Of a stretch of DNA of 64,000 bases, positions 1 through 12,599 are shown in pieces. The DNA comes from Paraphysomonas bandaiensis (lineage: Eukaryota > Chrysophyceae): contig CBFFRP010000058.1 of assembly GCA_965644295.1 (NCBI GenBank), positions 124,001 to 188,000 of the forward strand, read 5' to 3'. The notes under the pieces are model-generated. The model was not told where the DNA came from. It saw only the letters and a program-made list of their open reading frames with translations, and searched no databases. Both the position numbers and the translations under genes were made by a program. How positions within the stretch are numbered: position 1 is the first letter of the stretch; each line of letters opens with the position of its first letter.

Positions 1-2
1 GT

Positions 3-3000
3 GATTATGAAGTGCAAAATGCTTTTATTCTCTTGGCTGCGTTATGTAAGTGGTCGTGGTTAGATATCAAGCCAGGAGACAGTGGAGAATTTGCACCAAG
101 GCACCTGGGAAATAAACTTCTATCTATAGAGGCTCTGAGCGAGTTTTGTCGTGTTTCTGGTCCAAATTTACGCATGTCTAAGATTATGGGGTATCAAATA
201 CGACGGCTAGTGGTCTCCTCCATGTTCTGGAATATTCAGTACTCACTTTTGGAGCCAAGAATATTCTCGAAACTTCTCAAGCTTGTGAGTGTCTTGTGGG
301 AGAACTGGAGAGAGCATATCAGACTTGAATTTCCTGTATTATGTGAGCAACTTGTTATAAAGATTTTACAAGCACCGACTGTTAAAATGCCACCAGTGTA
401 TCATATCATTGCAATGAAAGAGGTTATGAAGTGGTTCGAGCAGCCTCACATGCTCGTGGAGATGTTCGTTAATTTTGATATGGACGGAGTGGTAGTGTCC
501 GATTGGAATATATTTGCTCATCTTATTCGGGCTGTGTGCACTTTCGCAGAAAAGTCGTCACGTCCTATAATTCCTGGAAGTGGGGCAGGCCCTTTTCCAC
601 CTGAAGCTTCTTCAGTTGGATCTGTATCCACGATGTTCGGCTCTAATTGCGTGCAAGTGAGCCCACGAGATGTGAAGATCAGAGCCTTGGAAGTTGCGGC
701 TCACATCACTCGGGCTATCATGGATGCTACTGGTCATGCGAATCTAATACACATGGACATTATTGCAAACGACGACTGTGCCGAAGACTTGTCCAAGGGT
801 CAGGAAGAGGATGATGATGGCGATGATGACAGCAGTGTTTCTTCTGCGAAGAAGGCTGCACGAAGGAAGTCCTATAGTATTAAGAACCGCCGTGCCGTCA
901 ATATGCAGGGGGCGGAATTGCTGCAACAAGCAATTAAAATATACCAAGAAAAAGATTCTATCGCCAAGGCAGTCAAATTCCTCATATCGAAAAATTTTAT
1001 GTCTGACACTCCGCACGAAATTGCGAGTTTTGTGCGAATATACAAAGATAATTTTGATCCTACGGCTATTGGCGACTTCCTTGGTGAGGGTGGACGTAAC
1101 GAAAAAGAAGAAGAATATTGGAATTTAATTCGATTCAGATATACCCGCGCGGTTAGTTTTGTGGATATGGAGGTGGAAGCTGCGTTAAGGCTGTACTTGA
1201 CTGGATGTGGGTTCCGTTTGCCTGGAGAAGCTCAGAAGATAGATCGATTTATCACTGCGTTTGTGAAGGTGTTTTGGCAAGACAATAGAAACACTGACTA
1301 CTGCCCTTTTGCTCACGAAGATACTGTGCATTTGCTCTCTTATGCAGCTATAATGCTAAATACCGATTTGCACAGAGCCAACCTGGATAAAAAGAAGAGT
1401 ACGAAAAAGATGACTAAAACGGATTTTATTAAGAACCTACGTGGCTGTGATCAAGGAAACGATATTAACCCGGAGTATTTGGGAAGGGTCTATGACGAAA
1501 TTGCACGCAATCGAATTGAGATGGCTGTTGACAAGCCTGGTGATGATATGACCCAATCCACTAAGGATGCAGCAGATGGAGATAGTACTGCGACAGACCC
1601 CGAGAGTAATAGAGTTTATGTGACAGAGCTATTGCGCAATTTAAGAAATTATGAAGATCTCTTGCGTTCTCTATCACCGTATACTCATAAGTTCTACATC
1701 ATGGGAGTAGATATTAGCATTAGCATGGAGTTAGTATCTTTCATGTTTGAAAGTGTATGGCATCACTTCCATGCTATTGTTGATGGTCTGCTTACTAGAA
1801 TCAGCAACGAAGAGAACGTGATATTTTCTGCATTAGATGTTCTTTGTAATGCACTCACGTCATGTATATTTCTTGACCTCAAGGTAGAAAAGTTGGCATT
1901 TGCAACCCAACTAGCGCGGTTTAGGCATATATGCGAAATAGCCGAGGCTTCTGACGGATCATCCCCCAATAAAAATCCCCAGAGTGGTGCTAGTTTCGCA
2001 AGCGGGGCGTTTCGAAAGGAGAAGTGGTTCATGAGCGTGGAGCAGTCGACAGCGGAGACAGCAATCTCTGCTATTTCTGAGGTTCATGGTATCGTTGTGC
2101 TTCTCAAGGATGTAGTACGCCTATGCGCTCGGCGTGAAGCGACCAAGCTGGTCGTTGCTCGAATAGAAAAGAAGGCTAACTTGAAGGGCTCGAATCGATT
2201 TTTTATCATGGAAGGGGATTTGCGCAAGAAGAACAGAAATGGAAAATATTCTCAGTACCGTGTCTTCTTATTTTCAGATGTGCTGATCTACGCTCATCAG
2301 GGCTTCTCTGAGTATAAGGTACATGGTCGATTAGATCTGGAGGATACTACTGTAGATGCTTTCGTTCAGGATGACGCATCCGATTCTTGTTTCTTTATAA
2401 GAAACCCGAAAAAGAGCTTTGTGGTAATGGCTGAATCCCATAATGAAAAGCAGATGTGGCTCCGGGCTATCAATGACGCCATATCCGCCCTTACTCATCG
2501 CAGACGGGGTAGACGGCTGTCATTGTTGGACCGCATGGAGTCGCAGGAGAAGGAGGTGTCGAGTCGTCAGATGATGCACGAGAGTATGAGTTCTAAATCA
2601 TCCAGAAATCTTATTGGTCGGACTGCATCAAGCATATCAACTAGGTCCGTGACAGAATGGAAAGGTGAAGCAGATGGTTGTAATTCGAATCAACTTGCAA
2701 ATGAGTCTGTCCAACAAATAGAAACGGAAAATTCAGATCAAATTGTTCAGATGAATCCTTTTTCTGCTGTAGAAAAAAGTGGTACGTGAACTACACTTCT
2801 CGCTGTCTGTTCTGATCGTGATAATATTATTACATGAATAGATAAGTCTGACGTGTAAATTATGTACGTAGGTGACGAGCCAGAGCTGCCCGTTGGTGAT
2901 ACTCTTTCATCTGTTTCTCCCAATCCCACTCTTTCATCTAACCCAACCGATCCTACATCTGGCCCTGATGTGGAGGCATCTGGAGAAAGAGAACTTGTTC

Positions 3001-3873
3001 CACGACCTGATTGTGTAGAAACCTCGATGGCCGTAGGAAATGTAGAAAGCTGTGAGCAAATATCTCATGTCGAGAATAAATCTTCATCACGACGAGACTC
3101 CGGTTCAACTCCAGATAGGAACGACCCGTTCGTGTCATACTCGGATATTCGAACCCCAGTCTATGATAGAAAAGGGGTGAACGGGAACTGTCGCTCGGCC
3201 GGGTCATCTCCCTCCCCGGAACATGACAGATTGTCCGTGCCACGGCAGGATTCATTAAACGGTTACCACGAGGATGACCCAGATATACCCAGTAGGACAA
3301 CGCGTTCTCTTTCGGCACTCTCATCAAATACATCTGAGAGTGGAAGTCCTGTTCAACCTACACAGGAACAAGATAGTGATACGTCTGAAGAAGATTTGCT
3401 CCACAACTGTTCGGTGTATGTTTCTACTATTGACACCAATAAGCTATCGAAGGTGTATATGAGGGTGAGTTGTTTTCTGAGTATATATTATCTACGATTG
3501 CACAAAACTATAATCAATCATCTTCAGCATGTCTAAATTATAACCCATAGGGGCTCAAGCAATGGAAAGAGCTACTCGACTCCAAAGCTCTCATGACAGA
3601 TACAATCAAATTCCAGGTATGAATGATTTCTCTATATATTTTTTCTTATTTGGGCTTACTTCTATGGAATAGCTCTACGGCCTCTATAATCTGGCCAAAG
3701 ATACTCCACCTGAGACATCTACAGATGACAAGGGAGATAATTCTAGTCACGAATCGTACGGACACCTTAAAGCCTGGAAGGAGTCAGGAAATATATCTAC
3801 TGTAGAAGCCCAACGATGCTTCATTGTTACGCTATTCTCGATTGCCCCAGATTGGGATTATACTGTCAATTAG
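3..3873 (+). CDS. BIG-type ARF guanine-nucleotide exchange factor, Sec7-PH with C-terminal acyl-CoA-binding-like domain (5' partial)
   Basis: Exons 3-2781, 2872-3464, 3551-3616 and 3673-3873. The frame is open at the left edge, so the N terminus is missing. The first ~180 residues match the DCB/HUS region of large ARF-GEFs, including MLVEMFVNFDMDG followed by NIFAHLI. A Sec7 domain covers about residues 297-500 (counted from nt 12), with the glutamic finger in FRLPGEAQ (E about 406). A PH domain follows at about 730-830 (GDLRKKNRNGKYSQYRVFLF). A Ser/Pro-rich linker leads to a last ~100 residues that resemble an acyl-CoA-binding domain: IKFQLYGLYNLAKDTP, then HLKAWKESGNISTVEAQRCF. By family, such proteins load GTP on ARF at Golgi or endosome membranes. 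The ACBP part is inferred from motif spacing and is spread over three small exons with matching phases. Downstream BIG HDS repeats are absent; PH plus ACBP replaces them. Confidence 0.88.
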
Positions 3874-5030
3874 GCTTTGGTATACCTATTAATAACATGT
3901 CATTTTCGTTGATGTTGAACTTCATAGTCTTATAATTTTGATAATTTATAATTTATGTAACAGTCATGTAATATGATGATTTTTTCGCTTCACACAACGT
4001 GCAGGGGGGGTGTAGAACTACATTGCAACGGCTCACATATTGCATTAAAAACATAGGTCGTTGCGATAAATAATATTGCTATATGCTATATATATTGCAA
4101 TACAAGGTATTATAAACACAATCGCATCAAGCGTGAAATATCAGAGTGATACGATCTGTCGCAGTGTATCCCCAATAATCAAAGAAGGGTAATTCTAAAT
4201 TTAAATCTAATACGTTTTATTTTTTTATTATAACTTAAACCCTATTTACAGAAGGTGTTGTTATGAAGCGATAGTGCCATATATATTACTTGTCAGACCT
4301 GCTTACCGAAGGCAATATATAAGTATTGTTCTGTAGTATGCACGTATGCACCACTGCACCACGGCTGCGTAACAAGTAATTGAATTGCAATTGCATAACA
4401 ATTTATTATTGGAATTAAATTACTATCCAATTAATTGTTACGCAGCCCTGGTATGCACTACAAGACTACAAGTAGTAGCGTTTACTTTTGAGTATTAACG
4501 TTGCAATTCTTAACAATAACACTGATATTAAAGGATTGCGACCTGTAACGATAACTGAAAGTTTGACTTGTGAATATAGGTATGGTTCTATATTACATAT
4601 TATATATAGATAGTTTAGTGATAAACTAGAACAAAACTGCTACCCTAACTAAGGGATTGAGATTTAAGTAACATGAGTTTACTAAGTTATGTCAACAATG
4701 AAGTTTGCATCAGGTTTATTTGTGGGTTCATTTACACTGAACAAGTTCGGGTGTCAGTTTCATTCCTAAGTCGTAAGATATACCAACCAATAATAAAAGC
4801 ACGTAAACCACATGATTAAATTTAATTATTGCAAATAAAGCATATGCTTCAAATAGCTACCTTGTCAAACAGTCATTTCTGCATACGCTTACCGAAGAAT
4901 GGGTGAATCGCACTTCCAGTGGCAAATAGTAACATGCCACTGAAGTAACTCTTGCACATGTCAGTTCTTTTAGATTCGGAATAATACACACCAGAAAGCT
5001 GTAAACTCCTCCAGCAACACAATCCTATCC
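3874..5030. other. Convergent intergenic region
   Basis: This AT-rich spacer lies between the stop codons of the Sec7 gene and the cis-prenyltransferase gene. Apart from the hAT-like MITE listed separately I see no coding exon or RNA gene in it. Confidence 0.6.
4360..4450. mobile_element. hAT-like MITE (91 bp)
   Basis: The left end CACGGCTGCGTAAC and the right end GTTACGCAGCCCTG are inverted repeats with one mismatch. Both match the ends of the 1.8-kb element at 43522-45343. Flanks cactgcac and gtatgcac share the last five bases, consistent with a decayed 8-bp target duplication. The interior is AT-rich and non-coding, so this would be a non-autonomous deletion derivative. Confidence 0.65.
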
Positions 5031-6454
5031 TCATGACCCAAACCTTCTGGAACGCTTACTGTAGTCCACCAAAATATTTCTCAAATCAGAACGCGTAACC
5101 TCAGGCCAATATTTTTCTATGAATACCAGTTCGGTGTATGCAATCTACATAAGATAAAAAGAGTTACTTTTCACATAATATACGAAATAGTCCGCGCATA
5201 CTGTCTACGATGAAGGCACAATATCTTAAAAAGTATTGTTCGAGAAATAGGTCTTCACATTCGAGCAACACAAAACACAGATACTAGCCCTTTCAATACC
5301 TGCCAGAGAAGAAAATTCGACAATCTATACTCCCCTGATGTCCTTATTAGAAGCTCGGGGTCTGTGCACACAAAGGTCAGTATAAACGGAAGTCGACTAT
5401 GAATGGTAATTTACACACCAGGAAGCGAGCGGGTGGTAAGAAATCTTTGTATTGTATCCTCACTGATATCCTGAACGCTGATGTTTCCTGCAACAGCAGC
5501 AGCAGCAATATCTCTGCATGCGATCGCGATCTCCGCCCGCCCTCCATAGCTCAAGCACACGTTCAACACAAATCCCGTGCAGTCTCGAGTGGCTGACTCT
5601 AATTCTCGAACTTTAGCACGGATATTACCAGGAAGTCTATCCAAATCTATTTCAATAATTAGACATTTCTATATATATCACTCTAAAAATCATACATACC
5701 AGTCGCTAATATGTTCACTCTAACATTTTTCGATATAGCCTCTTTTTGCAGTGACTCGGCATATTTAGATATGATCATCATTAAGGTTGTCACCTCATGT
5801 TGTTCGCGATTCCAATTCTCAGTTGAGAATGCATACACTGTTAATATCTCTATACCATCATCCATACACCATTGTACGAAATCTACCAATGTCTGACCAC
5901 CAGTCCAATGTCCCTAATAAACTATTGGTTACTGTATGTATGTATGTATGTATGTATGTATGTATGTATGTATGTATGTATGTATGTATGTATGTATGTA
6001 TGTATGTATGTATGTATGTATGTATGTATGTATGTATGTATGTGTTTAGTGTTAGTACCTGAAGAGGATCGGAGTGCTTTTCTCTGCCGTATCGTCTGTT
6101 TCCATCCATGATAACAGCAATATGACGAGGAACCTGAATTCATTACACAGTTATTACTCAATTCATATGTATGCATATATATATATGAGCATGTATGCAT
6201 GTATGTATGTGTACGTATGTATGTATATGTATGTGTATGCATGCATGTGTATGTATATGCATGTATGTATGTGTATGCATATAGTAAACATCATATACCT
6301 GATTTGGTAGCTCTTTAAGATCCATATTATGAACTTCGTTTAATTGCCTTCGATGCAAAAATATTCCTAGAATACCAACAATACTAACTACTAATACAAT
6401 AAATACAGTAGTAGTATATGATGATATAGATACTAATAGATTGATAGGATTCAT
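5031..6454 (-). CDS. cis-prenyltransferase (dehydrodolichyl diphosphate synthase-like)
   Basis: Six exons: 6454-6299, 6133-6059, 5913-5700, 5646-5419, 5361-5300 and 5144-5031, giving 282 aa with all phases consistent. Residues ~7-33 form an N-terminal membrane segment. The catalytic block follows: [13 protein letters not shown] with the essential Asp, then [13 protein letters not shown]. The C-terminal half has [18 protein letters not shown], and the last exon gives [16 protein letters not shown] and a terminal RRFG. These are the conserved regions of the UppS/RER2 family, which condenses isopentenyl units onto farnesyl diphosphate in cis to make the dolichol lipid carrier at the ER. The membrane anchor suits an ER enzyme. 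Two TGTA-type microsatellites sit in introns 1 and 2. The first exon is much more AT-rich than the rest. Confidence 0.93.
5933..6040. repeat. (TGTA)27 microsatellite in an intron
   Basis: An uninterrupted tetranucleotide array lies inside intron 2 of the cis-prenyltransferase gene. Long open frames across it on both strands are an artefact of the 4-bp period. Confidence 0.95.
6165..6290. repeat. Degenerate TGTA/TGCA microsatellite in an intron
   Basis: A mixture of TATG, TGCA and TGTA units fills intron 1 of the cis-prenyltransferase gene. It looks like an older, mutated relative of the perfect array in the next intron. Confidence 0.8.
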
Positions 6455-7305
6455 AGTTAAGTCCTATTGACTATAATTGAGATAGAGAGATAGAGAGATG
6501 GAGAGACGACTACAACTACTTTGATTTTTATTATGAATTAATAATATTCAATTAATTGATAAGAAGAATATGTGAAGAATGTTTCTAATTGATTATTAGA
6601 ATAGTTAATCTCTCAACCAGAGATAGTAATGTATGTAGAGTTAGTTATATAGACTCCTCTATATGTATGTATAGACCCCCCCCATATACATATACATACA
6701 GTGTGTGTATATAGGGAGATGTGTGTGGACATATCCTCGTATAGTGCGACACGTGGATGGACACCATACATAAAATACTACAACTCTTGGTACTGTCTGT
6801 ATATACATCTAGAATAGACTATGGAATGTGCGGTAGTAGAGTGTGTACCGTGTACCGTGATACTCTCTTGTTTGTACAGCAGCGCTCTTATATACGATAT
6901 AAGTACGAGTATACAGCAGTATTTATAGGACGTAGATATTTTTCATAAGGAAAACACTATTTTTTCTGTAAAAAAACCATGGAAATCACAAGAAAACCCT
7001 ATTATTTATAGATATAAGGTTTTTTGTCCCACATTATTCACCAGTGTTGTGTCCTATACATATACATGCAGAATCGGTAATCGGCATCCTTTGTATATTT
7101 TTGTTCAAAGATGCCTCTAATATTGAGACAATATTTATCTGTATTCCAGCCGTAGTTGTATTGCAGTAATATAGAAGAATTTTGCATCAATTTATTTACG
7201 AAAACTTAGATGCTGATTGTCTATACATCAACTCCTATCATCTTAAACAATACACTCTCCATAGAATCCTATCCAATCTATAGATCTTATTATCATATAT
7301 ATCAT
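6455..7305. promoter_or_regulatory. Divergent upstream region, cis-prenyltransferase / syntaxin-5
   Basis: The two start codons face away from each other across ~850 bp that must hold both promoters. It contains a C-run (tagaccccccc near 6670), GTATA-rich stretches, TACAGCAGTA at 6912, and the ~135-bp hairpin element at 7081-7216. I recognise no classical TATA or initiator element with confidence. Confidence 0.5.
7081..7216 (+). repeat. ~135-bp upstream hairpin element, copy 1
   Basis: It starts with TCGGCATCCTTTG, then carries the inverted-repeat partner CAAAGATGCC 22 bp further on, and ends in TTAGATGCTGA. Similar copies lie at 15389-15523 and 50134-50268. An upstream in-frame ATG of the syntaxin gene (7210) falls in its 3' end. 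Confidence 0.75.
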
Positions 7306-8627
7306 ATGGATCGTACAGATGAATTTATAAGTCTTTTAAGTATCTATGAATATCAGAACCATTCAGATAGTATCCCCACATCACACACTATCACGAACCT
7401 TCAATTCTATACAATTGCTAATAATGTTACATTAAGTATACAACAAAATGAAAAATTATTAAAAAGAATTGATCGTTTGTATGTAACTGAATATAGAAAT
7501 CTCATGATCTAATATCTTATACGTATATATATATATATATATAAACAGGACATCTAGGAGAGGGTTCTCTAATGATCCATCAGCTGAACTCAGTGAAATA
7601 TCAGGAATGTTTCAAATGAAAATGATGGAAATAAAAAAAAATATGGAAATATTAAAATCAAAATGTAACGTAAAAGCTGTAAGTTTTATCTATATTCTTT
7701 TGTTACATATCTATTTCATAAGTCTTTATGCAGTCGTCTTCTCAGCAAAAACTGCATTGGAATCATATTATGTCTACTCTCCAGAAGAGATCTTCATCCC
7801 AAATTGAGTCATTTCAGGTATTGATTTTACGTATAATATTGCTATTTATTTAAAGAACTATTTATTAATGGAGTGAGTATAGAAGTCTATGAGAGCGCAC
7901 GGAGAGCATGTAGAACATCGTACTAACCGAGTGACAAAGTACGGACAAGGCGGGGACCAAATCCGGCTTGGTTCTCAGGGTTCTTCTTCGACCCCATCGT
8001 ATGCTATGTTTAATGCTCCTAGAGGAGCTCCTGCCCTTCCAGTAACTGGAGAGTTACGGAGACGCCATACTGGCGCCGCCCCAACACAAGGCGGTACAAG
8101 TGATCCCAAAGGCACTGTGCCTACTATGCATAGTTCCACTCGCCCACAAGCATCTGCACCCCCTAGTGGAGCTGGAAATGTCACTAAGCAACCTTTGTAT
8201 GCTTCTAGTAGTCCGTACGGAGAATCAGGTGTAGGAGATGAGCGTGGCATGCAACATCAACAGCAGCTTAAACGAGGGCGACACAGACAGGAGGCTGCGA
8301 TACAAGTGGAGCAATCCATTGCGCAGGTAGTACCGTGATATGTGTAGGCATGCATCTCCCATTGAGGTGCTGTTGTGGTATTAGAAATACTCACATGTCT
8401 CTCAGATGGGAAAGCTCTTTTCTCAAATGAGTGCTCTCGTGATGGAGCAGTCGGAGACAATTACTAGAATAGAAGATGACGTGGAGGAAGGCCTAGCAGA
8501 GACTACGGAAGCCCATGAGAGTATGGTGTATTTCCATGAAATTACAAAGGGGAATAGAGCTCTTATATTTAAGGTGTTTGGCCTTTTAATATTTTTTATA
8601 GTATTGTTTTTATACTTGACTAAGTAG
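7306..8627 (+). CDS. Syntaxin-5/Sed5-like Qa-SNARE
   Basis: Exons 7306-7478, 7549-7678, 7734-7817, 7883-8326 and 8406-8627 give 350 aa. The chosen start gives MDRTDEFISLL, matching the RTxEF N terminus of Sed5/syntaxin-5. An in-frame ATG at 7210 would add 32 residues but lies in a repeat. A helical Habc-like region is followed by a Gly/Pro/Ser-rich linker. The Qa-SNARE motif spans about 265-325 (QSIAQMGKLFSQMSALVMEQ), with zero-layer Gln in VMEQSETI near residue 292. A C-terminal membrane anchor (ALIFKVFGLLIFFIVLFLYL) ends the protein. By family it is the target SNARE for ER-to-Golgi and intra-Golgi fusion, anchored on the cis-Golgi. Confidence 0.92.
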
Positions 8628-9111
8628 TAATGAGCGAAACCTACACTTACACTTTCTTACCACTGCTGCTGGCCAATCTATACGCCTATTTAGAATAGCT
8701 AATGGGGTAACTTTAATTGTACTAGCAGCAGCTGAATTTTTAACACGTTCAGGACTAAGTAGTTCGTATCAACGACTCTCCATTAGTACTTACGATGAGT
8801 ACTCGCGTACTCGCCGTTCTAAAACCCATACACGAAAACTATATGATAAAAAATTTAGCTCAATTCAACATTTAAATTTGTAGAAAAAATTACCGTTTAA
8901 AAATAGAAGCAAGGCGTTAATTGAACATCTAGTAGTATGTCTATTACAGTAGATACACAATACACACACATTGGCAGCTCGAAAGCTCTTTTTAGGTGCC
9001 ATCCTGGTCATCAAAGGGTGCACAATGAAATAAAATACGCAACACTACGAGGCAAGAACATCCATCCACTCCTTCTATGATAAAAATAACTTTGCTGATA
9101 TAACATGAGGA
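8628..9111. other. Convergent spacer
   Basis: About 480 bp separate the syntaxin stop from the glycosyltransferase stop. I see no gene or repeat in it. Confidence 0.6.
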
Positions 9112-10857
9112 TTAAAGATTGTTCGCATTTATTAAAAACCGACGCCATTCTTTGGAACTCTCATCAACTTGCTCATCCCCAAACAGACGATGTTTCGAAG
9201 CGCATATTTTCCTTTTCAGTTGCCAAAACTCATCAGCAGGTAGATTTGCAACGTGAACTGCAGCCTCAACATAACCGTCTATATTCGATGCAACTAATTG
9301 ATTTTCAAGACCCAAAGTACGGACCTTAACAAGAAATTATCTTTGCATCCATTATTATAACTACGTTTACCTGAGCCAGTGCTAATTGGAGTACACTAAT
9401 CATGGAGGGGAGGACGACAACTGGCACGCAGAGACCGAGGGATTCAGAAGACGTTACCCCGGATCCAAAAGGGAAAGTATTTAAAAATACCGAACTGCAG
9501 AAACAAAACGCATTACAGCAGCCACTGCAACAAATTGTCCGTGTTGCAAACGCCTAATACTTACCTGAATGAAATCAGCTTCAAGTACTCCTGATGCGGA
9601 AGTCGTGGAATAGACACGAACCTCTCATATATCTCATCCTCAGACATATTAAACGCCTCTTTCCATCGTGGAACCAAGTCCTACACCATGACACCTCGGA
9701 TAACGATACGGCAAGATATGTAATCAATAAAACACACCATCATTTTCTCGGATACTAAAATCTTTGCTGTCGAGTCTATCCTTAATATACCTCGAAGTGC
9801 CCTGCTCCGCATAGATACCAATATCAGTTTACAACCCGGAAGACATGTAATATGCATTCAACAACATTACACGTACATATCTATCCCACGCATGTAGGAC
9901 AACAGTAAAGAAAGGTAGCTTACCGATCGTAAACCGGGTGCATTTTTTTCACGAGTTGTACACATGTATACAAACGGTACGAGGGCAAGGGGTATTCGTT
10001 ATTTTTATCACCATCACTTGAAATGCACTTCAGCCCCAGTCCAGAAGCTGTAATGTTGGGGTAAAGTCCCCACTGCTTAAACATACCATCGTATGCATTA
10101 CAGTGGGCTCCAATTGGTCCCTGTAGGAAATATATTAGTATACACATGTTAGTTTAATACACACAAATCAAGTACGACACAATATAATGTATTCCATTCA
10201 CTAATTGGATAATTAGCAGCTGCACTAATTGGATAATATATATATATGATGACAAACTACCTCCATATACGCCGCCAAAAAACTTGCAACTTCAGGGTAC
10301 AGAGACACTGGATCGTGTAAATAATATCCTGTACATTCCAAATACAGCAAGATATAAAAGTAAGTGCTTCATCGTATGTACTACGTAGGCAGAGCGAACA
10401 TGTGAAATCACCAATTACGTTTAATAGAGTACCTAACGAGTCGAACATCACTAATTGGTCAGTATATGTATTCGCTCCTGCCCCAACCATTGCACACCCC
10501 GGTTCAGATTTTAGTGCTTCTATGCCTGCACGTAATATATATCACACATTGCAAATATAAGATAATCGCATAGTCACCTCCTTGAGTATCATTGGCTGTG
10601 GCAGCAATTGATGCACAACGCCGTGCTAGAGTTTCACGATGATGCGATACTTGTGTCTCGTATTCCGGTCTGATTACCTCCTCTGGTATGGAGTGTATCA
10701 TACGTGAAGGTATTATGACGAAATCAATGGAAAGAGATGCAGGGGTGATGGGATGCCCAACACCTAAGGCGAGTCAGAAAGTAATAGCTGCACAAATGCA
10801 TGTTCGGCGAGACTATATCCTGAAACACCCAGTACTATATATATATATATACATACA

Positions 10858-10888
<31 letters not shown>

Positions 10889-12599
10889 GAAACTCTACTT
10901 ACCAAATACAATCTGCGTTTTCGCCAAACGGTGTTGCGACATCAGCCACGTTAACTTCGCAGTGGGCAATGCGATGTACATCAGAATGTCGACACCTGCG
11001 CCAACTACACCACCAATAGAGTTCTAGAAAACAAAAATACACAGTTTAGATATATATTAACCTGCACTGAAATCGTGTGCAGGCATGAATAGCAGATAGA
11101 AGTATCTGAACGTGTGTTGATATAACCTTTCCAAGTATTACTGGAAATAGTAGTGTTCAGTATCGCAATATAGTGCGAACAGAAGATACATGGTATATAT
11201 TCCTTATACATTTACCTCAATGTTGTTGTCGTCTAGTTGTATTACGTCTACAGCAATCTGCCTCATGACATCTAGGGCTATGTCAGAAAAAGATAGGAAA
11301 AAAGAAATATCAAGATCACCTCCGAAGTGGGTACGTAAATTGTGTCTGTCAAGACATATTAGCCCGCAATGTCGAATATATTGTCACGTACCGGTCAAAG
11401 AAAACAATCTCTATTTTAGTAGAGCCCAATGAATCCTGTGAAATAAACTCTGACAGTCGACGTAATATGGCCTATTAAGAAAGGACTGTGTTACTCAACA
11501 TCACATTTGCGTGTATGAAGAACTAGACAAGTCCATATACTAATACACTGCGATACGTATACGATTCAAGTGGTGACATTGCATACACTTACATCGAGGC
11601 ACAGTCCAGGGGATGAGTTCGAAGGATGTTCCCCCACAACTCCCAGTCGGAGTGTCTTTGTCATACCCATATCTGAGGTCAACACATTTCGATCGGAAGT
11701 AGGTACATATGAATGATGCAACGTTTGACCAAATATGTGCCACAAGCATTGTGCATACAAATCCATAACCACTCCAGGAGATACACCTAGGATAGCTTAG
11801 TTATCGAGTATATTGCACACGAGAGTAATAGGCGTTGACAATTATAGAGGTATACGATCAGCAATAATATCATATAAGTGTAACGCTCACACACTATTAT
11901 ATGTACCAGAGTATTGTACGTTCAACTGCAGCTCCCTCATACTGTACAAGGGATGAACACCACCTCCCATGTTAAGAGCTGATTTGGATGATAATAAGGC
12001 GTGTGCTTTCTTAAGTATAATAAAATGCCATCTGAAAGCATCCTCTTCTGTTCTATACACTGGAGGACATACAAACACATGATGTAACTCAATTCCTCCA
12101 TCTATCACTATACTTGATACCTGATTAAAAATAGATTATAATAGTAATAGATAGAACAATATATACATACATCATCATATATACTATCTGCTACATGTAC
12201 AAGTCCATGCCATTCATATAAATATGCTAAATTCTTTGCTGCATATATATTTCTTGGCCATGTAGATAAAGCATATTGTAATAATATTTCTTTGATATCA
12301 TTTGATTCAGTAGTATATATACATTGATTTAATTGATGGGATATTATTTCATAATTCATAAAATGTAACATATATTGATGAGTGTTATATATAGATGTAT
12401 ATGTATGTGATATAAATTTGAATATAATATCATATGAAATAGTTGGATTATATAGACAATTATGTATAATTTTATAGGAATATTTATCTATTGATGAAAA
12501 ATAATAAATTCCAAATAGAAATTTCTTAGAATTTTGTTCTTCTAAATATATTGCTGTAGATGTGAATAGGAAGAATAAAATAAGAAAGTATTGAAACAT
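9112..12599 (-). CDS. Secreted/ER TPR-like protein with GT41 (O-GlcNAc transferase-like) catalytic core
   Basis: Fourteen exons with consistent phases: 12599-12171, 12120-11895, 11786-11593, 11471-11392, 11345-11216, 11023-10903, 10763-10578, 10525-10412, 10307-10261, 10120-9924, 9801-9738, 9680-9565, 9494-9371 and 9324-9112 (746 aa). A signal peptide (MFQYFLILFFLFTSTAIYL) is followed by TPR-like helices (LSTWPRNIYAAKNLAYLYEW). The catalytic core shows LRLGVVGEHPSN, DILMYIALP, GHPITPASLSIDFVIIPSRM, a KKMHPVYD site, then LRGILRIDSTAKIL. It continues with NTFPFGSGVTSSESLG plus PVVVLPS, the nucleotide-sugar-binding end of GT41/SPINDLY-like enzymes. The signal peptide predicts a lumenal or extracellular enzyme, unlike cytosolic O-GlcNAc transferase. 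The sugar donor is not determinable here. The small exon at 10307 is the least certain junction. Confidence 0.82.
10851..10886. repeat. (TACA)9 microsatellite in an intron
   Basis: A short tetranucleotide array of the same family as the TGTA arrays, read on the other strand, lies in the intron between glycosyltransferase exons 6 and 7. Confidence 0.9.

Noticed and set aside
763-1128. Plus-strand frame overlapping the Sec7 gene
   Set aside because: It is a shadow of the acidic and basic codons in the real frame, which carries clear Sec7 motifs.
5787-6242. Repeat-encoded frames rich in MYVC/HTYI near the cis-prenyltransferase
   Set aside because: They lie across a microsatellite inside introns of a well-supported gene.
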